NCBI GenBank assembly: GCA_910583555.1
Contig: CAJTXO010000018.1
Span: 22,831 to 86,830, forward strand
Source: an uncultured Eubacterium sp.
GTDB taxonomy: Bacteria > Bacillota > Clostridia > Lachnospirales > Lachnospiraceae
DNA length: 64,000 nucleotides
Direction: 5' to 3'
Shown: piece by piece, positions 61,113 through 64,000 of the stretch
Position numbering within the stretch: position 1 is the stretch's first letter
How the letters are laid out: each line of letters opens with the position of its first letter
Made by a program: the position numbers and the translations under genes
The notes under the pieces: generated by a model
What the model was told of the DNA's origin: nothing
Seen by the model: only the letters and a program-made list of their open reading frames with translations
The model's database searches: none

Positions 61113-61527
61113 AAAATTTTCTGTGGGTGACAGCGGTTCGTTTTCCAAGACGATATCGGAAACAGATGTATATCAATTTGCGGAAATAAGTGGTGATTTT
61201 AATCCCGTTCATGTGGATCGGAGTTATGCAGAAAAATCTGTGTTTGCCGGGCAGATCGTGCATGGGGCGCTGCTGAATTCGCTTATCTCAACGGTTTTGG
61301 GAATGTATATGCCGGGCCCTGGAACGATTTATCTGTCGCAGGAAAGCAGGTTTGTAAAACCTGTTTATATTGGTGATACGGTGACGGTGATCGTTGCGAT
61401 CGAAAGTATGGATAGCCATGCTGTGCTGAAAACGGAAATCTTTAATCAGAAGAAGGAATGTGTATTGACGGGGACGGCGAGGGTTAAGTTACCGGCGGGG
61501 GAAACATGGGGAGATTCAAGGTGGTGA
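61105..61527 (+). CDS. MaoC-like (R)-specific enoyl hydratase
   Basis: 140-residue hot-dog-fold protein. The catalytic dyad lies in SGDFNPVHVD (Asp31, His36), followed by FAGQIVHGALLNSLIS, and ends with TARVKLP. These enzymes add water to 2-enoyl-CoA/ACP to give (R)-3-hydroxyacyl thioesters. Together with the KAS III, ACPs and SDRs it points to a 3-hydroxyacyl group, which the preceding acyltransferase could place on an amino sugar. AGGAGAG precedes ATG 61105. Confidence 0.86.
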   Translation: MCKKFSVGDSGSFSKTISETDVYQFAEISGDFNPVHVDRSYAEKSVFAGQIVHGALLNSLISTVLGMYMPGPGTIYLSQESRFVKPVYIGDTVTVIVAIESMDSHAVLKTEIFNQKKECVLTGTARVKLPAGETWGDSRW

Positions 61528-61679
61528 GAATCCGGTAGCGAATGGGGAATGAAGCTTTTGCAGGATGAGACTGTGCCAATCGGAACTGCATCGTAACAGT
61601 TCTTTGTGTTGAACAAGATGTTTTTACCTATCTTTATTGGAAATAGATTGCTCATATTGCACATATGAGAAGAGATACG

Positions 61680-61856
61680 ATGTGTGAGTTGGGGATGGAA
61701 GGTAGTACATGGGATATCAATTTACTAGATAAAAATGTAAATGCCTTCAAAAGTTGTTATATTGAAGGTGGACTTTCTGAAGAGGGTTGTGTGATGCGTC
61801 AAATACCAGTTTTACCTATCACCATCCAAGACATTGGAAAATTTGATTACTTATAA
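61680..61856 (+). CDS. Doubtful small open frame
   Basis: 58 codons from ATG 61680 (MCELGMEGSTWDINLLDKNV ... IQDIGKFDYL). No recognised motif and only a weak GAGAAGAG upstream. A terminator follows immediately, which suggests something transcribed ends here. The rest of the 396-base gap (61528-61923) holds no other feature I can support. Confidence 0.3.
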   Translation: MCELGMEGSTWDINLLDKNVNAFKSCYIEGGLSEEGCVMRQIPVLPITIQDIGKFDYL

Positions 61857-61864
61857 AGATTAGG

Positions 61865-61893
61865 ACGTCTCGTAGTTTTCTGCGAGACGTTTT
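61865..61893 (+). terminator. Rho-independent terminator closing the island
   Basis: ACGTCTCG (61865-61872) pairs perfectly with CGAGACGT (61883-61890), loop of ten, then TTT. It lies between the island and the AT-rich last gene. Confidence 0.65.
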
Positions 61894-61923
61894 GAACTAT
61901 TGCAGTAACAGCGGAGGGACAAA

Positions 61924-63960
61924 ATGTATCAAGAAACAGAAGGGATTTTAATAACAATCTACAAAGATGTTCAGGAAAATAATCAGAACATTAATTCGCA
62001 GAATAACGTAAGAACAAAAATTCCAAACATTCTTTGGTCATATTATGATAGGATATCAATTAAAAAGGTAACAACAATGCGGGAGTATTTGTTTTTGAAG
62101 CAAGCTCCTGGGTTTGTGGGGAATGTTCAATCGTTTCATCTTTATCGAAAAATACATGGAGAAAAAGATAAGGTGTTTGTATATGATGAAAAAGGATTAC
62201 AAAAGAAAGGACTCCTTGTCTCGAAAGTAAAGGAGTGGGTTTATTTTGCATTAACGTCGATTCGGCTGAATGATTTCTTCACTGATTATATACAAGATTA
62301 TGATACAAGAGGTGCGTTCAATTTGTCAGCTGTCGCAGATAATATCAGCGATTGTATAAATAGCTATATGGATTCTGAGAGGGATATCGCATTTGAAATA
62401 TATAATTCTTTAGGTTCAGAAGATTTTGTGATTGTGATGGCGTCTAATTATCTTGGCAACTTTAGTAAAGTGGTAGAACTTATAAGAAAAATAAAGTTTA
62501 GAACCATTTCTTCTGAGAAAGTACCGGCAGAGATGCAATATCTGGTAGAGACAACACATACAATTGCAGGTATAAATTATGCAGAGAAAATGGACGAAGA
62601 CTACAAGGAAGAGGGAATGTGGGCAAGCGTTCATTTGACGTTGAAGAATACAGAAGAAGGCAGGCACTATTGGAAAAAGTTTAATGAACATTTGTCAGGG
62701 GATATGCAGAAGTTACAAGTGAAGAAGAATGCCCATCAACTTTTTGGTGCACATGATGTCGAAATAAATATTCCGATTAATCAGAAATTCTTGGAAATGT
62801 ATAGCAGTAATGGTCTTTTGAATGCAGAGAATGAAGAATACAAGTCTGCTCTATACCAGAGCCAAACAACCATTTATTATGAGGAAAAAGTGCAACAAAA
62901 TCAAGCGTTTTTGGATGAGGCATTGAATGAGGAGATTTTAATGCGGATTGCACAGATTGATCAAGATCAATTAAAAAATAAACAACATAATACTATTAAA
63001 TATGCTGAATTGAAAGATGCTATTGAAGAAATTGAAGGAATTGATGAGGGTTCAACTTTTGAGGCTGAAATGAGTATCTTATTTTCAGAATATGAGCAGA
63101 ATATTAATTCGGTATTTAGCAAACAGTGGCATGAGGAACTTTATCTTCAGATGAGGGCGTTTATTGACAATTTGCGCAAGTACATTTCCTATATAAGTAA
63201 TAGTAAACGAGAAACAAGGAATTACTTGATGAGAACAATTGTAGAGTGTATTGAATCTATGAAAGAAACATATGAACATATTGTAGGAGGAAATAGAGGT
63301 GTTATAGATAAAGAACGTCCGATTTCTTATTATAGTGGTTCTTATAATAACATATTGCGTGCGTACTATGGTATTATTAGAACGATATTGTACATAGGTT
63401 ATATGATTCCAAAGTACCAAATTGAGAAGCAGCATGATGTTGTTTTTTGTGTGAATTTTAATATTACGACGCGAATATGTTCAAAAATTTGCTTTATAGT
63501 GGATGAAGAAAGAAGACATGGGGATGCTGGAAAGGCATTAGTTTCATTTGATTTGCCTTATGATGCTTTGGTGGATCTTCCTAAGTATATTCCGCACCTC
63601 ATTCATGAAACATTTCATTATATATTGCCGATTAATCGTGTTAATAGAAATAAGTTGTTATATCGAATTGCAGTGGATATGACTGTGAATGAACTGTTGA
63701 AAAAATTGATTTTTCATTATATAAGAGACATAGATGAGGGAGAGGACTTAATTTTAAGAAATACAGAAGGGGAGATTGATAAATATATCATTTTTTGGAA
63801 TCATCGGATTTTTAGTTTAAAAATTCATGCTATTATTGAACAAAATATTGATAATGATAGTGAAACGTTATTTGAAAAACAATCAGTTTTCTTTTATGAG
63901 AAAATGGAAGAAATTTGTCAATGTGTAGAGAATGATAGGATATTTGTAAACGGTAGATAG
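61924..63960 (+). CDS. Large uncharacterised protein with HExxH motif
   Basis: 678 residues, no signal peptide or obvious membrane segment. The C-terminal third carries HLIHETFHYI (HExxH zinc-protease-like motif, about residue 559) within PKYIPHLIHETFHYILPINR. The middle (about 290-480) is helical and charged. An N-terminal stretch IYNSLGSEDFVIVMASNYLGNFSKVVELIRKI looks like the LGxxDxV strand-helix of a sensor or cyclase-like fold, which is weak. The DNA is visibly more AT-rich than the flagellar part. GCGGAGG precedes the ATG. I do not recognise the family; a metallopeptidase is the best structural guess. Confidence 0.6.
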   Translation: MYQETEGILITIYKDVQENNQNINSQNNVRTKIPNILWSYYDRISIKKVTTMREYLFLKQAPGFVGNVQSFHLYRKIHGEKDKVFVYDEKGLQKKGLLVSKVKEWVYFALTSIRLNDFFTDYIQDYDTRGAFNLSAVADNISDCINSYMDSERDIAFEIYNSLGSEDFVIVMASNYLGNFSKVVELIRKIKFRTISSEKVPAEMQYLVETTHTIAGINYAEKMDEDYKEEGMWASVHLTLKNTEEGRHYWKKFNEHLSGDMQKLQVKKNAHQLFGAHDVEINIPINQKFLEMYSSNGLLNAENEEYKSALYQSQTTIYYEEKVQQNQAFLDEALNEEILMRIAQIDQDQLKNKQHNTIKYAELKDAIEEIEGIDEGSTFEAEMSILFSEYEQNINSVFSKQWHEELYLQMRAFIDNLRKYISYISNSKRETRNYLMRTIVECIESMKETYEHIVGGNRGVIDKERPISYYSGSYNNILRAYYGIIRTILYIGYMIPKYQIEKQHDVVFCVNFNITTRICSKICFIVDEERRHGDAGKALVSFDLPYDALVDLPKYIPHLIHETFHYILPINRVNRNKLLYRIAVDMTVNELLKKLIFHYIRDIDEGEDLILRNTEGEIDKYIIFWNHRIFSLKIHAIIEQNIDNDSETLFEKQSVFFYEKMEEICQCVENDRIFVNGR

Positions 63961-64000
63961 TGCGTACCTATACAAAACCGGAGCAAACCTGTATGATAGT

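Noticed and set aside
24846..61527. Capsule or teichoic-acid locus instead of flagellin modification
   Set aside because: No polymerase, flippase or membrane-anchored initiating transferase is present, and the locus sits directly after flagellin and contains fliB. A secondary role of LicD or the CDP-glycerol-type enzyme in wall polymers cannot be excluded.
61924..63960. Phage-defence gene
   Set aside because: AT-rich DNA and an HExxH motif are suggestive, but no second defence gene or known domain is visible within the window.

Overview
The window looks like a chromosomal segment from a motile, Gram-positive, gut-type Clostridia, most likely a Lachnospiraceae (inferred from gene content, order and codon style; there is no rRNA to confirm it). 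There are no tRNAs, rRNAs, CRISPR arrays, transposases or prophage genes. Nearly everything is on the + strand.

Layout. (1) 1-10.3 kb, housekeeping: the 5' end of a probable KDPG aldolase (minus strand), a small unknown gene coupled to truA, an M18 aminopeptidase, a diaminopimelate-decarboxylase-type enzyme (minus), a patch of decayed genes (4.5-6.0 kb) around an alpha/beta hydrolase, and a type II topoisomerase B-A pair that resembles topo IV more than gyrase. (2) 10.3-24.8 kb, late flagellar genes: flgM, flgN, two tandem flgK-type genes, flgL, fliW, csrA, flaG, fliD, fliS, a FliT/FlgN-like chaperone, then three tandem flagellin genes encoding the same 271-residue protein. Sigma-28 (FliA/SigD-type) promoters are readable before flgM, flaG and each flagellin. 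The flagellin leaders carry a conserved hairpin with GGA in the loop just before the Shine-Dalgarno, the expected target of CsrA, and fliW-csrA lie about 4 kb upstream. (3) 24.8-61.5 kb, a large flagellin/surface-glycan modification island: CgeB-like and GT-A-like glycosyltransferases (several fused to other domains), two LicD proteins with a HAD phosphatase, a nucleotidyltransferase and a methyltransferase, a CDP-glycerol-transferase-like protein, a dTDP-sugar 3,4-ketoisomerase, two DegT-family sugar aminotransferases, a hexapeptide acyltransferase, a MaoC-type hydratase, and the lysine methylase FliB. (4) 61.5-64 kb: an AT-rich stretch with a large unknown HExxH protein.

The most unusual part is 41-54.5 kb. 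Here two acyl carrier proteins, a ketoacyl-ACP-synthase-III-like enzyme, an acyl-activating ligase, two complete LuxE-LuxC (acyl-protein synthetase/acyl reductase) pairs, a split transketolase and three short-chain dehydrogenases are packed into one, often translationally overlapping, set. There is no luciferase. I infer a carrier-bound acid that is reduced to an aldehyde and extended by a two-carbon ketol transfer, giving an unusual sugar or acyl-like building block for the flagellin glycan.

Likely joint action: FlgM/sigma-28 and CsrA-FliW time the filament genes. FlgN, FliS and the FliT-like protein escort the hook-junction proteins, cap and flagellin. The island makes nucleotide-linked amino sugars, acyl or aldehyde-derived parts and phospho-substituents and attaches them to flagellin, and FliB methylates lysines.
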